Shown: one piece after another, positions 10,078-18,268 of the stretch
How the letters are laid out: each line of letters opens with the position of its first letter
How positions within the stretch are numbered: the first letter of the stretch is position 1
DNA from: an uncultured Clostridia bacterium
Lineage (GTDB): Bacteria; Bacillota; Clostridia; Lachnospirales; CAG-274
NCBI GenBank assembly: GCA_947627855.1
Contig: CANQXR010000001.1
Span: 62,001-126,000 of the forward strand
DNA length: 64,000 nt
Direction of reading: 5' to 3'
Position numbers and translations under genes: made by a program
The notes under the pieces: generated by a model
Told to the model about the DNA's origin: nothing
Database searches by the model: none
The model's input: the letters and a program-made list of their open reading frames with translations, nothing else

Positions 10078-12345
10078 TCATTCTGTAATTTTGATATTCT
10101 TTAGTATAAACCTCTGACCCCTCGGAGTCAAATATATATTTTTATATCGGGTTCCTTTTGCTGACAGCCTTTCCGCCATAATTACGCCGTATTCCTCTGA
10201 GCCTGCTGTTATATCCCTGACAAGCTTATTGTCCTCATTTCTGAATGTGACGATAACCTTGTTTTCGTCAAGCGTATCAAAAATACGATCCCTTAGCTTG
10301 GTTGTGCCGGAGGTCGTTTTAAGCTGAAGGCATATGTTTTCGGCAAAGCTGCTTACGGTTATGGGTTCTTCCGATATTTTTATGCTGTTTCGGTTTTCTT
10401 CTATAAGCTTGAAAATATCGGCATCTATTATGTGGGTTCTTTTTACCACATCGGGATTTCTCGAAAGAAAGTCTTTTATAGCATTTGTGAACACATCGGA
10501 ATATTTTTTCTGCTTTTCCTTTCCCACTCCCGAAACATTCAGAAACTCTGCGGAATTTTCGGGCAGTCTTCTGCACATATCATAAATGCTCTTATCGGAA
10601 AATATGATATACGGCGGAACTCCTGCTTTATCCGCAATTTTTTTGCGCAGGACTTTAAGTTCGTCGAAGAGGGCGTCCTCATACGAAGTGTCGGTCTCTG
10701 TTATTTCTTCCGGTTCGGAAGGCGGAACAACAGCGTCACCGGCTTTCGACGGACCGGTCGGATCGTCCTTTTGCACTTCATTTATCCGCAGACCGGGTTC
10801 ATCCTTTTTTGTTTTAATGAATACTCTTTCAAGTCCTCCCGTAATAAGCCTTGCGCTTTCTCCGAGCCTTAAAACAGGATAGCTGCCCTCAGTCTGATAA
10901 ATGATTCCCCTATCAAGCAGGCTGTCTATAATTTCATTTATTTCATCTATGGTCTTTCCGCCAAGAGAGCCGTAGTTATGCTTTTCCGTCATACCGAGTT
11001 TTTTGATTTTAGCGTTTTTACTTCCCTTGAGAGTATCGCGTATGACTGCAATGCCGTATCTCTCGCCTGTTTCGTCTATACAGCTTATGACCGATGCCGC
11101 TTCTTCTGTTATCTCCTTTTCGCTGTATTCAGTATTGCATGAGGAGCAGTTGCCGCAGTCGTCCTTCAGGGCTTCGCCGAAATAGTTCAATATAAATCTT
11201 CGCAGACAGTTTTTCTCACGGCAGTATTTCTCCATTATGGCGAGCCGTTCAAGCTCTCTTTTACCAAGAACAGCTTTGGTTTCCCTGTCTGCTTCCCTTA
11301 CGGATTCCGTTTTTTCTATGAGAAATTTATTTATTACAATATCCTGCGGACTGAAAAACAGAATACAGTCGGAGGCTTCTCCGTCACGTCCGGCTCTTCC
11401 TGCCTCCTGATAATAGCTTTCTACGTCCGAGGGCATATTGTAGTGGACTATATATCTTACATCTGACTTGTCTATGCCCATTCCGAAGGCATTTGTGGCA
11501 ACTATAATGTTTTTTCTGTCATATATAAAATCGTCCTGATTTTCTCTTCTTTCCTTATCCGTAAGACCTGCATGGTATCTGGCGACATTATAGCCCATAG
11601 CCCCCAAATCACTGTACAGCTTATCAACTGTCTTTCTTGTAAGACAATATACTATTCCGCTTTGCTCTTTGTGTTCGTTTATTATTTCCAGAAGCTCATT
11701 GAATTTGTTTTTGGGCTTTCTTACGCCGAAATACAGATTTTCCCTGTTATAGCCTGTATTTACCTTCAGGGGTGATTTAAGCCCCAGCAGACTTATGATA
11801 TCCTGTTTGACACGTCTTGTTGCCGTTGCGGTAAAGGCTGCGGTAACAGGCCGTTTTTCAAGTCTTGACAAAAAGCTTGCTATTCGCAGATAGCTTGGTC
11901 TGAAATCCTGACCCCACATAGAAACGCAGTGAGCCTCGTCAACGGTTACAAGGCTTATATCGCTGCACATGGCAAAATACATAAAATCTTCCAACTCAAG
12001 CCTTTCCGGAGCAACATATATTATTTTATATGCTCCTGCCGCCGCTCTGCCAAGCGCCTTTGCGTACTGACCGGGCGTAAGGGAGCTGTTTATAAATGCC
12101 GCAGGTATGCCCATCTGCACAAGCCCCATAACCTGATCTCTCATAAGAGATATGAGGGGCGATATGACGAGGGTTATCCCCTTAAGCATTATTGCGGGAA
12201 TCTGATAGCATATGGATTTTCCTGAGCCTGTGGGCATTATTCCCACAACGTCCCTGCCATCCATTATGCAGTCAATTATTTCCTCCTGCCCCTTTCTGAA
12301 GGAGGAATGTCCGAATGTGTTTTTCAGAATTTCATATTTGTCCAT
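10078..12345 (-). CDS. recQ: ATP-dependent DNA helicase RecQ
   Basis: 3'-5' DNA helicase for repair and recombination. 755 residues: superfamily 2 core with MPTGSGKS (Walker A) and VDEAHC (motif II), then the zinc-binding RQC part (CREKNCLRRF...CGNCSSC), then an HRDC domain around residues 555-635 (SDKSIYDMCRRLP). A further C-terminal tail of about 110 residues follows HRDC; it is longer than the typical RecQ end and may be an extra winged-helix-like module (inference). ATG 12345 is preferred: GTGGGGT lies 8 bp upstream, while the upstream ATG at 12363 has no convincing ribosome site. Confidence 0.92.
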   Translation of the reverse strand: MDKYEILKNTFGHSSFRKGQEEIIDCIMDGRDVVGIMPTGSGKSICYQIPAIMLKGITLVISPLISLMRDQVMGLVQMGIPAAFINSSLTPGQYAKALGRAAAGAYKIIYVAPERLELEDFMYFAMCSDISLVTVDEAHCVSMWGQDFRPSYLRIASFLSRLEKRPVTAAFTATATRRVKQDIISLLGLKSPLKVNTGYNRENLYFGVRKPKNKFNELLEIINEHKEQSGIVYCLTRKTVDKLYSDLGAMGYNVARYHAGLTDKERRENQDDFIYDRKNIIVATNAFGMGIDKSDVRYIVHYNMPSDVESYYQEAGRAGRDGEASDCILFFSPQDIVINKFLIEKTESVREADRETKAVLGKRELERLAIMEKYCREKNCLRRFILNYFGEALKDDCGNCSSCNTEYSEKEITEEAASVISCIDETGERYGIAVIRDTLKGSKNAKIKKLGMTEKHNYGSLGGKTIDEINEIIDSLLDRGIIYQTEGSYPVLRLGESARLITGGLERVFIKTKKDEPGLRINEVQKDDPTGPSKAGDAVVPPSEPEEITETDTSYEDALFDELKVLRKKIADKAGVPPYIIFSDKSIYDMCRRLPENSAEFLNVSGVGKEKQKKYSDVFTNAIKDFLSRNPDVVKRTHIIDADIFKLIEENRNSIKISEEPITVSSFAENICLQLKTTSGTTKLRDRIFDTLDENKVIVTFRNEDNKLVRDITAGSEEYGVIMAERLSAKGTRYKNIYLTPRGQRFILKNIKITE

Positions 12346-12377
12346 ATATATTACCCCACGCATATTTCTTAACTTCT

Positions 12378-12406
12378 ATTTTAAATAAAAAATACCCTTC
12401 TGTCTA
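12378..12406 (-). promoter_or_regulatory. Predicted sigma-A promoter of recQ
   Basis: On the minus strand: TAGACA (12406-12401), 17-bp spacer, TAAAAT (12383-12378), about 33 bp before the recQ start. Confidence 0.45.
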
Positions 12407-12487
12407 CACTTTTTTAAGTAACGGCAGCAATGAATTTTAATAGAATATACAGAGGACAAATTATTCGCCCGGAAGGGAGGCTTATAT

Positions 12488-12871
12488 ATGCTTGGCAAAA
12501 TTGCCCTTAAATATTTCAAAGACGGCTCCAACTGTTCGCAATGCATAATAAAAGCGGCAGGTGAGTTCTATAATATAAATATAGACAACAACAGCTACCG
12601 AATGCTCAGCGCAGTATCAAGCGGCTTCGGAATAGGCTCTCTTTGCAGCGTTCTGACAGCGGGGATAATGGTGTTCGGACTTATGTTTGATGAATGTACT
12701 GCCAAACGTCTGAGGATCAGACTGCTTGCCAAATGGAGGGAGGCGATGGGCTCAACCGACTGCTCTAAAATAAAGGCAGCCTGTAAGGACGGCTGTGAAA
12801 AAACGGTATATTACGGCGCAGAGCTTATAGAAAGTCTTATAAATGCTGCCGCTTCACAAAAAAATACTTGA
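12488..12871 (+). CDS. C_GCAxxG_C_C-family putative redox/metal protein
   Basis: A 127-residue protein of a small Cys-rich family usually called C_GCAxxG_C_C after its motif. Cysteines are seen in DGSNCSQCII, GSLCSVLTAG, DECTAKR, TDCSKIKAAC and DGCEKTV, the family layout. The core motif is altered: the usual CGAxxGA reads CSVLTAG. Function is unknown in general; redox or metal handling is assumed from the conserved cysteines. Good ribosome site GGAAGGGAGG just before ATG. It is divergent from recQ and ends at the promoter of the topoisomerase pair. Confidence 0.75.
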   Translation: MLGKIALKYFKDGSNCSQCIIKAAGEFYNINIDNNSYRMLSAVSSGFGIGSLCSVLTAGIMVFGLMFDECTAKRLRIRLLAKWREAMGSTDCSKIKAACKDGCEKTVYYGAELIESLINAAASQKNT

Positions 12872-12896
12872 AAAAGCTTTAAAAATAGGTTAATCT
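12868..12896 (+). promoter_or_regulatory. Predicted sigma-A promoter of the topoisomerase pair
   Basis: TTGAAA (12868-12873), 17-bp spacer, TAATCT (12891-12896). The -35 overlaps the stop codon of the preceding gene; the start of the topoisomerase B subunit lies 33 bp downstream. Confidence 0.45.
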
Positions 12897-12928
12897 ATTA
12901 ATTAATGAATCATTGGAGGAAGCTATTT

Positions 12929-14905
12929 ATGATAAACAACGGAAAACAGGAATACGGAAATGAAAGCATAACCTCCCTTAAAGGCGCTGACAGGGTAAGG
13001 CTGCGTCCGGGGGTTATATTCGGTTCTGACGGAATAGAGGGCTGTCAGCATTCTGTCTTTGAAATTCTCTCAAATTCAATAGACGAAGCAAGAGAGGGCT
13101 ACGGAGATATTATCGAAACGGTTCTTTACAAAGACGGCTCTGTTTCCGTAAGAGACAGAGGAAGAGGCATACCCGTAGATTATAATTCCAAGGAGGACAA
13201 ATACAATTGGGAGCTTCTTTTCTGTGAGCTTTATGCAGGCGGAAAATATCTTAACAACGAAGGCGAAAGCTATGAATTCAGTCTGGGGCTTAACGGTCTG
13301 GGGCTCTGCGCCACACAATACAGCTCGGAATATATGGACGTTGAAATTCTGAGGGACGGCTTTAAATATACACTTCATTTTGAAAAGGGCGAAAATATAG
13401 GCGGTCTGTCAAAGGTTCCCTATAAGGGCAGGAATACGGGCAGCTTCATAAAATGGCGTCCCGACCTTGAGGTTTTTACGGATATAAGCCTTACGTCGGA
13501 TTATTTCAAGGAGGTTCTCAAAAGGCAATGCATAGTAAACGCCGGACTTAAGTTTATATTTACTTATGAAGAAACCGGGGAAACAACGGAGTTTTGCTAT
13601 GACGAGGGCATAAAGGATTATATAAGGGAGCTTGCCGGAGATAAGGCGTTTACGGATATTGTATTTCTAGAAACCGAAGCCAAAGGACGTGACAGGGAGG
13701 ACAAGCCCGAATACAGGCTTAAATATCAGGCGGCCTTTTGTTTTTCAAATGAAACTAATCTGATGGAATATTATCATAATTCCAGCTATCTTGAACATGG
13801 CGGCTCTCCCGACAAGGCGGTGCGCTCTGCCTTTGTATACGGCATTGACAAATATCTGAAAAACAATAATCTATATAAAAAGGACGAAAAGAAAATTCAG
13901 TTTTCCGACATAGAGGACAGTCTGATTATTATAATAAATTCATTTTCAACTGTCACAAGCTATGAAAATCAGACAAAGAAGTCCATTACGAATAAATTCA
14001 TACAGGATTCCATGACTGCCTATCTGAAAGAACAGCTTGAAATTTACTTCACTGAAAACAAGGCGGAGGCGGACAAAATAGCCGCTCAGATCATTGTAAA
14101 CAAAAGGAGCCGTGAAACAGCGGAAAAAACAAGGCTGTCAATAAAGAAAAAACTGACCGGCAGTCTTGATATGAACAACAGAGTAGAAAAATTCGTAAAC
14201 TGCCGCACAAAGGACACATCAAGGCGGGAGCTTTATATTGTGGAGGGCGACTCGGCTCTCGGCTCTGTTACACTGGGAAGGGACAGCGAATTTCAGGGTA
14301 TAATGCCCATAAGGGGCAAAATCCTCAACTGTCTTAAGGCAAGCTATGACAAGATTTTTGCAAGCCCCATAATAACGGATTTGCTTAAGGTTCTGGGCTG
14401 TGGCGTTGAAATAAGCTCAAAGCACAATAAGGACCTTAACTCCTTTGACATAAACAATTTAAGATGGAGCAAGGTTATAATATGTACCGATGCAGATGTG
14501 GACGGTTTTCAGATAAGAACTCTCGTGCTTACGATGCTTTACCGCCTTACGCCAACCCTTATAAACGAAAAGCGTGTATATATTGCCGAATCGCCTCTTT
14601 ACGAAATAACAAGCGGCAAGAATACTTATTTTGCCTATACGGAAAAGGAAAAGGCGGATATACTTTCAAGGCTCAAAGGCAAATACCACATACAGCGCTC
14701 CAAGGGACTGGGTGAAAACGAGCCGGAAATGATGTGGCAGACCACCATGAACCCCGCTACACGCCGGCTTATACAGGTTTGTCCGGAGGAAGTAAAGAAA
14801 ACTGCATACGTTTTTGATATGCTTCTGGGTGACGACCTCAAGGGCAGGAAGGAACATATTGAGATGTTTGGTCATAAATATATAGACCTTACAGAGCTTT
14901 CATAA
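12929..14905 (+). CDS. Type IIA topoisomerase ATPase subunit (ParE/GyrB-like, divergent)
   Basis: B subunit of a gyrase/topoisomerase IV-type enzyme: binds ATP and drives strand passage with the A subunit downstream. 658 residues. The GHKL ATPase has FEILSNSIDEA, DRGRGIPV and NGLGLCA; the TOPRIM part has LYIVEGDSALGS and DADVDGFQIRTL, followed by RSKGLGENEP. Two normally strict motifs differ: EGDSAGGS reads EGDSALGS and the His of DGxHIRTL is Gln. The acidic metal ligands remain, so activity is plausible. ATG 12929 has GGAGGAAG at good spacing; the upstream ATG at 12905 does not. It is probably the second, topo IV-like pair of a clostridial genome. Confidence 0.87.
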   Translation: MINNGKQEYGNESITSLKGADRVRLRPGVIFGSDGIEGCQHSVFEILSNSIDEAREGYGDIIETVLYKDGSVSVRDRGRGIPVDYNSKEDKYNWELLFCELYAGGKYLNNEGESYEFSLGLNGLGLCATQYSSEYMDVEILRDGFKYTLHFEKGENIGGLSKVPYKGRNTGSFIKWRPDLEVFTDISLTSDYFKEVLKRQCIVNAGLKFIFTYEETGETTEFCYDEGIKDYIRELAGDKAFTDIVFLETEAKGRDREDKPEYRLKYQAAFCFSNETNLMEYYHNSSYLEHGGSPDKAVRSAFVYGIDKYLKNNNLYKKDEKKIQFSDIEDSLIIIINSFSTVTSYENQTKKSITNKFIQDSMTAYLKEQLEIYFTENKAEADKIAAQIIVNKRSRETAEKTRLSIKKKLTGSLDMNNRVEKFVNCRTKDTSRRELYIVEGDSALGSVTLGRDSEFQGIMPIRGKILNCLKASYDKIFASPIITDLLKVLGCGVEISSKHNKDLNSFDINNLRWSKVIICTDADVDGFQIRTLVLTMLYRLTPTLINEKRVYIAESPLYEITSGKNTYFAYTEKEKADILSRLKGKYHIQRSKGLGENEPEMMWQTTMNPATRRLIQVCPEEVKKTAYVFDMLLGDDLKGRKEHIEMFGHKYIDLTELS

Positions 14906-14915
14906 GGAGGCAGCA

Positions 14916-17123
14916 ATGGCCAAGAAAAAAACTCCAAAAACGGAAATACCTGACAGATTTACGCCACAGCCGATAACAGATACTCTTGAGCTTAATTATA
15001 TGCCCTATGCCATGAGTGTAATAGTTTCGAGGGCAATTCCACAGATAGACGGCTTCAAGCCAGCTCACAGAAAGCTGCTTTATACTATGTATAAAATGGG
15101 GCTTATGAACGGGGGAAGAACAAAATCCACAAATGTGGTGGGACAGACTATGAAGCTCAATCCCCATGGCGACCAGACCATATATGAAACCATGGTACGT
15201 CTGACGAGGGGAAACGATGCGCTTCTTCACCCGTTTATAGACTCAAAGGGCAACTTCGGCAAGCAGTATTCAAGGGATATGGCATTTGCCGCATCGAGGT
15301 ATACGGAGGTCAAGCTTGACGCTTTCTGTCAGACCATATTTAAGGATATAGATAAAAACACAGTAGAGTTTACGGACAATTTTGACGGAACAATGCAGGA
15401 GCCTGTCCTTTTTCCGACAGCGTTTCCCAATGTGCTTGTTACGCCGAATCAGGGCATAGCCGTAAGTATGGCGTCAAATATATGCAGCTTCAATCTTCGT
15501 GAAATATGTCAGGGAACCATAGCCTATATTAAAAATAACGATGCGGATATTTCCGAATATATAAAAGCCCCCGATTTTTCGACAGGCGGCGAGCTTATAT
15601 ACAACAAAAAGGAAATTGAGCAGATTTACGAAACAGGCAGAGGAAGCTTTAAGGTAAGGGCAAAATACAGATATGACAAAAAGCAGTCCCTTATAGAGAT
15701 ATATGAGATTCCGTATTCCACGAATATAGAATCCATTATAGACAAGGTTATACAGCTTGTAAAGACGAATAAGATAAAAGAAATCAACGATATAAGAAAC
15801 GAAACGGACCTCAACGGACTTAAAATTGCCATTGATATAAAGAGAAGTGCCGACCCTGTTCATCTTATGGACAAGCTTTTTAAGCTTACGCCATTATGCG
15901 ACAGCTTCAGCTGTAATTTCAATGTATTGGTGGACGGAACTCCGAGAGTTATGGGAATAAAGGATATTCTTAAGGAGTGGACGGCGTTCAGGGCAGACTG
16001 CATTAAAAAAAGAACGGCTTTTGAGCTTGAAAAGAAAAAAGAACAATATCATCTTCTGTCGGGGCTTGAAAGAATACTTCTTGATATAGACCTTGCAATA
16101 GCCATTATAAGGGAAACGGAAACGGAGGATATGGTTATTCCGAATCTTATGGAGGGCTTCAACATTGACGAGGCGCAGGCTGAATTCATAGCTGAAATAA
16201 AGCTCAGAAATCTTAATAAGGAATATCTGCTCAACAAAATCAGAAACAGGGAACAGCTTGAAAGGGATATCGCCGAGCTTCAGGGCATACTTTCAAGCGA
16301 AACAAAGGTGAAGAATATAATATGCAGGGACCTCAGAGAAATTGATAAGAAATTCGGCAGGGACAGAAAAACGGATATAATATATGCTGAAGATGTGAAT
16401 GTTATTGATGAGGACGAGCTTATAAAGGATTATCCCATAAGCCTGTTCCTTACGGCAGGAAATTATTTCAAGAAAATAACACTTGCTTCTCTCCGTATGT
16501 CGGGAGAGCATAAGCTCAAAGAGGATGACAGAATAATACAGACGCTGGAAACCACCAACCGCGCGGAGCTTCTTATGTTTTCAAGCAAGCAGAATGTTTT
16601 CAAGGTCAAGGCATACGAGCTGGAGGAATGCAAGACAAATTCAATGGGACAATATCTGAATAATGTTCTGCCCCTTGAAAATGACGAAACAATTCTTTTT
16701 ATGCTTGCCACCACCGATTATTCCGGAGAAATAATATTTGCCTTTGAAAATGGCAAGGCGGCAAGGGTGAGTGTGGAAAGCTATAAAACAAAGCTCAACC
16801 GCAAAAAGATGATAAATGCATTTTCCGCTGCATCGGTACTTGTGGGAGCAGTCCATATAAACGGCAGGGAGGACATTGCTTTTATAAGAGATGACAAAAA
16901 AGCAATGCTCATAGACTCTGAGCTTATATCCCTGAAAACCACAAGAACCTCCCAAGGCATACAGGTGTTCACGCTTAAAAAGAATTCCCGCCTTTCAAAA
17001 ATTCTGAAAGCCGAGGATTTCGCTGTAAATAAAAAGGCTGCATACAGACGTAATAAGCTTCCGTCTACGGGAGTATCCCCAAAGGAGAATGACAAATTCT
17101 TTTTTGAAAATTGCGGCTTTTAA
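14916..17123 (+). CDS. Type IIA topoisomerase catalytic subunit (ParC/GyrA-like)
   Basis: DNA-cleaving A subunit. 735 residues: winged-helix/tower domain with FKPAHRKLLYTMYKMGL and AASRYTEVKLD, where Tyr129 is the active-site tyrosine that links to DNA. The C-terminal part shows irregular pinwheel-like repeats without the QRRGGKG GyrA box, which argues for topo IV-like decatenation rather than supercoiling. Start ATG 14916 has AAGGAGG 7 bp ahead and lies 10 bp after the B subunit, so the two are co-expressed. It ends just before a double GC-rich palindrome. Confidence 0.88.
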   Translation: MAKKKTPKTEIPDRFTPQPITDTLELNYMPYAMSVIVSRAIPQIDGFKPAHRKLLYTMYKMGLMNGGRTKSTNVVGQTMKLNPHGDQTIYETMVRLTRGNDALLHPFIDSKGNFGKQYSRDMAFAASRYTEVKLDAFCQTIFKDIDKNTVEFTDNFDGTMQEPVLFPTAFPNVLVTPNQGIAVSMASNICSFNLREICQGTIAYIKNNDADISEYIKAPDFSTGGELIYNKKEIEQIYETGRGSFKVRAKYRYDKKQSLIEIYEIPYSTNIESIIDKVIQLVKTNKIKEINDIRNETDLNGLKIAIDIKRSADPVHLMDKLFKLTPLCDSFSCNFNVLVDGTPRVMGIKDILKEWTAFRADCIKKRTAFELEKKKEQYHLLSGLERILLDIDLAIAIIRETETEDMVIPNLMEGFNIDEAQAEFIAEIKLRNLNKEYLLNKIRNREQLERDIAELQGILSSETKVKNIICRDLREIDKKFGRDRKTDIIYAEDVNVIDEDELIKDYPISLFLTAGNYFKKITLASLRMSGEHKLKEDDRIIQTLETTNRAELLMFSSKQNVFKVKAYELEECKTNSMGQYLNNVLPLENDETILFMLATTDYSGEIIFAFENGKAARVSVESYKTKLNRKKMINAFSAASVLVGAVHINGREDIAFIRDDKKAMLIDSELISLKTTRTSQGIQVFTLKKNSRLSKILKAEDFAVNKKAAYRRNKLPSTGVSPKENDKFFFENCGF

Positions 17124-17150
17124 AAGCAGAAAAACCGACCGATTGCAGCA

Positions 17151-17320
17151 GGGGCAGCGGCGGGCGGGGGACAAGGGGAAAAGAAAAGGACGGACTTGTC
17201 CGTCCTTTTCTTTTCCCCTTGTCCCCCGCCCGCCGCTGCCCCGCCGCCCCGCCCGACCAAGCCAAAGACAAAACGCCGCAGGCGTTTTGTCTTTGGCTTG
17301 GTCGGGCGGGGCGGCGGGGC
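17151..17320. repeat. Double GC-rich palindrome between converging genes
   Basis: Two adjacent palindromes sharing five bases. The first, 17151-17242, is centred on GGACTTGTCC with about 45-bp arms; the second, 17238-17320, is centred on CGCCGCAGGCG with about 40-bp arms. Both arms are far richer in GC than the flanking genes. It separates the convergent topoisomerase A subunit and the LytM-like gene. Confidence 0.87.
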
Positions 17321-17337
17321 GCAAACCTTAAATAAAG

Positions 17338-17374
17338 AGGTCTGCCGCAAAAAAAACAGGCAGACCTTTTTATT
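17338..17374. terminator. Intrinsic terminator, probably bidirectional
   Basis: Stem AGGTCTGCC / GGCAGACCT with a loop containing eight A, followed on the plus strand by TTTTTATTATT and on the minus strand by CTTTATTTAA. It serves the converging topoisomerase and LytM-like genes. Confidence 0.75.
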
Positions 17375-18161
17375 ATTCTTCCGATTCAAATAAAAGCTTG
17401 GGATCCTCCGGTTCGTCATTATGAGTAATATAGAATTCAAGATGAGGACCCAGAGCGGAGCCGAATACGGTTGGCTCACCTACATAGGCGATCACATCTC
17501 CCGCATTTACTATGTCACCTACAGCCGCTGCGATATTCTCGCCAAGCTGACTGTATGTAGACATCCAGCCGTTTCCGTGATCAATTAAAATATAATGCCC
17601 GTCCGTTTCGTTGAAGCCTGTGTCATACACTACACCGTCGGCGGCTGCAACGACCGTAATGCCGGCGTCTGCGGCAATGCAAATGCTGTCGTTGGTTCTG
17701 TACTGGTCAAGAGTAGGGTCATAAACAGCCATATCCGGACTGAAATCCATCACAATTCTGCCGTCGATAGGCATAAGCATATCCTGCGTATTTTCATCGA
17801 ATGAAAAAAGATTGTCAGCCGATGCTGTTTTTGAGGGCTGCTCCTCAGTTTGGGCAGGCGCAGGGGCTGCGTTTTCGGGCTTCTTTGCTTCCTGAGAAAC
17901 TTTGGAGGAAGTTTCCGCCTTTTCCGATGCGTTTTCATTCTGCTCGTCAACATAGCTTCTGTCCCTCGAAAGGCTTACGGGTCTGTCATGAGGCTCGTCC
18001 GCTTCGTACTCGTCAGCAATTTCTCCTTCCCCTCTGCTGCTTATATTCAGACTGTCATAAAATGCAACGCCCGCCGCCAGAATGACGACAAGAGCTATGC
18101 AGGAATATACCGCCGCCGCATAGCCGTTTTCCTTTAAAAATTGTTTAAGCTTGTCTTTCAC
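17373..18161 (-). CDS. SpoIIQ-like LytM (M23) domain membrane protein, degenerate zinc site
   Basis: 262 residues: a short cytoplasmic N-terminus, one membrane segment (about residues 17-38), an acidic low-complexity linker (about 50-115) and a C-terminal LytM fold. Zinc-ligand motifs are damaged: the position expected as THxGxD reads TNDSIC and the usual HLHFE reads HLEFY, so endopeptidase activity is unlikely. This layout recalls SpoIIQ, the forespore half of the SpoIIQ-SpoIIIAH channel, where a non-catalytic LytM domain serves as a scaffold. That role is an inference from architecture; a general cell-wall scaffold is the alternative. GTG start at 18161 with CGGAGGTG 8 bp upstream. Confidence 0.7.
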   Translation of the reverse strand: MKDKLKQFLKENGYAAAVYSCIALVVILAAGVAFYDSLNISSRGEGEIADEYEADEPHDRPVSLSRDRSYVDEQNENASEKAETSSKVSQEAKKPENAAPAPAQTEEQPSKTASADNLFSFDENTQDMLMPIDGRIVMDFSPDMAVYDPTLDQYRTNDSICIAADAGITVVAAADGVVYDTGFNETDGHYILIDHGNGWMSTYSQLGENIAAAVGDIVNAGDVIAYVGEPTVFGSALGPHLEFYITHNDEPEDPKLLFESEE

Positions 18162-18223
18162 TAAAAAACACCTCCGTACAGGTATTATTGACTGAGATGT
18201 TGTTTAATATTCATTTTTGATTT

Positions 18224-18258
18224 TAAAAAAATAAAGGGCTGTTTTCAAGACAGCCCCT
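18224..18258 (-). terminator. Intrinsic terminator of the AGCS symporter gene
   Basis: On the minus strand the stem GGGCTGT / ACAGCCC (loop CTTGAAA) is followed by TTTATTTTTTT, directly after the symporter stop codon. Confidence 0.8.
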
Positions 18259-18268
18259 TACTTTGTTA

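Noticed and set aside
17065..17335. Several overlapping frames on both strands over the double palindrome
   Set aside because: Gly/Pro/Arg-rich translations of GC-rich inverted repeats; no starts with ribosome sites.
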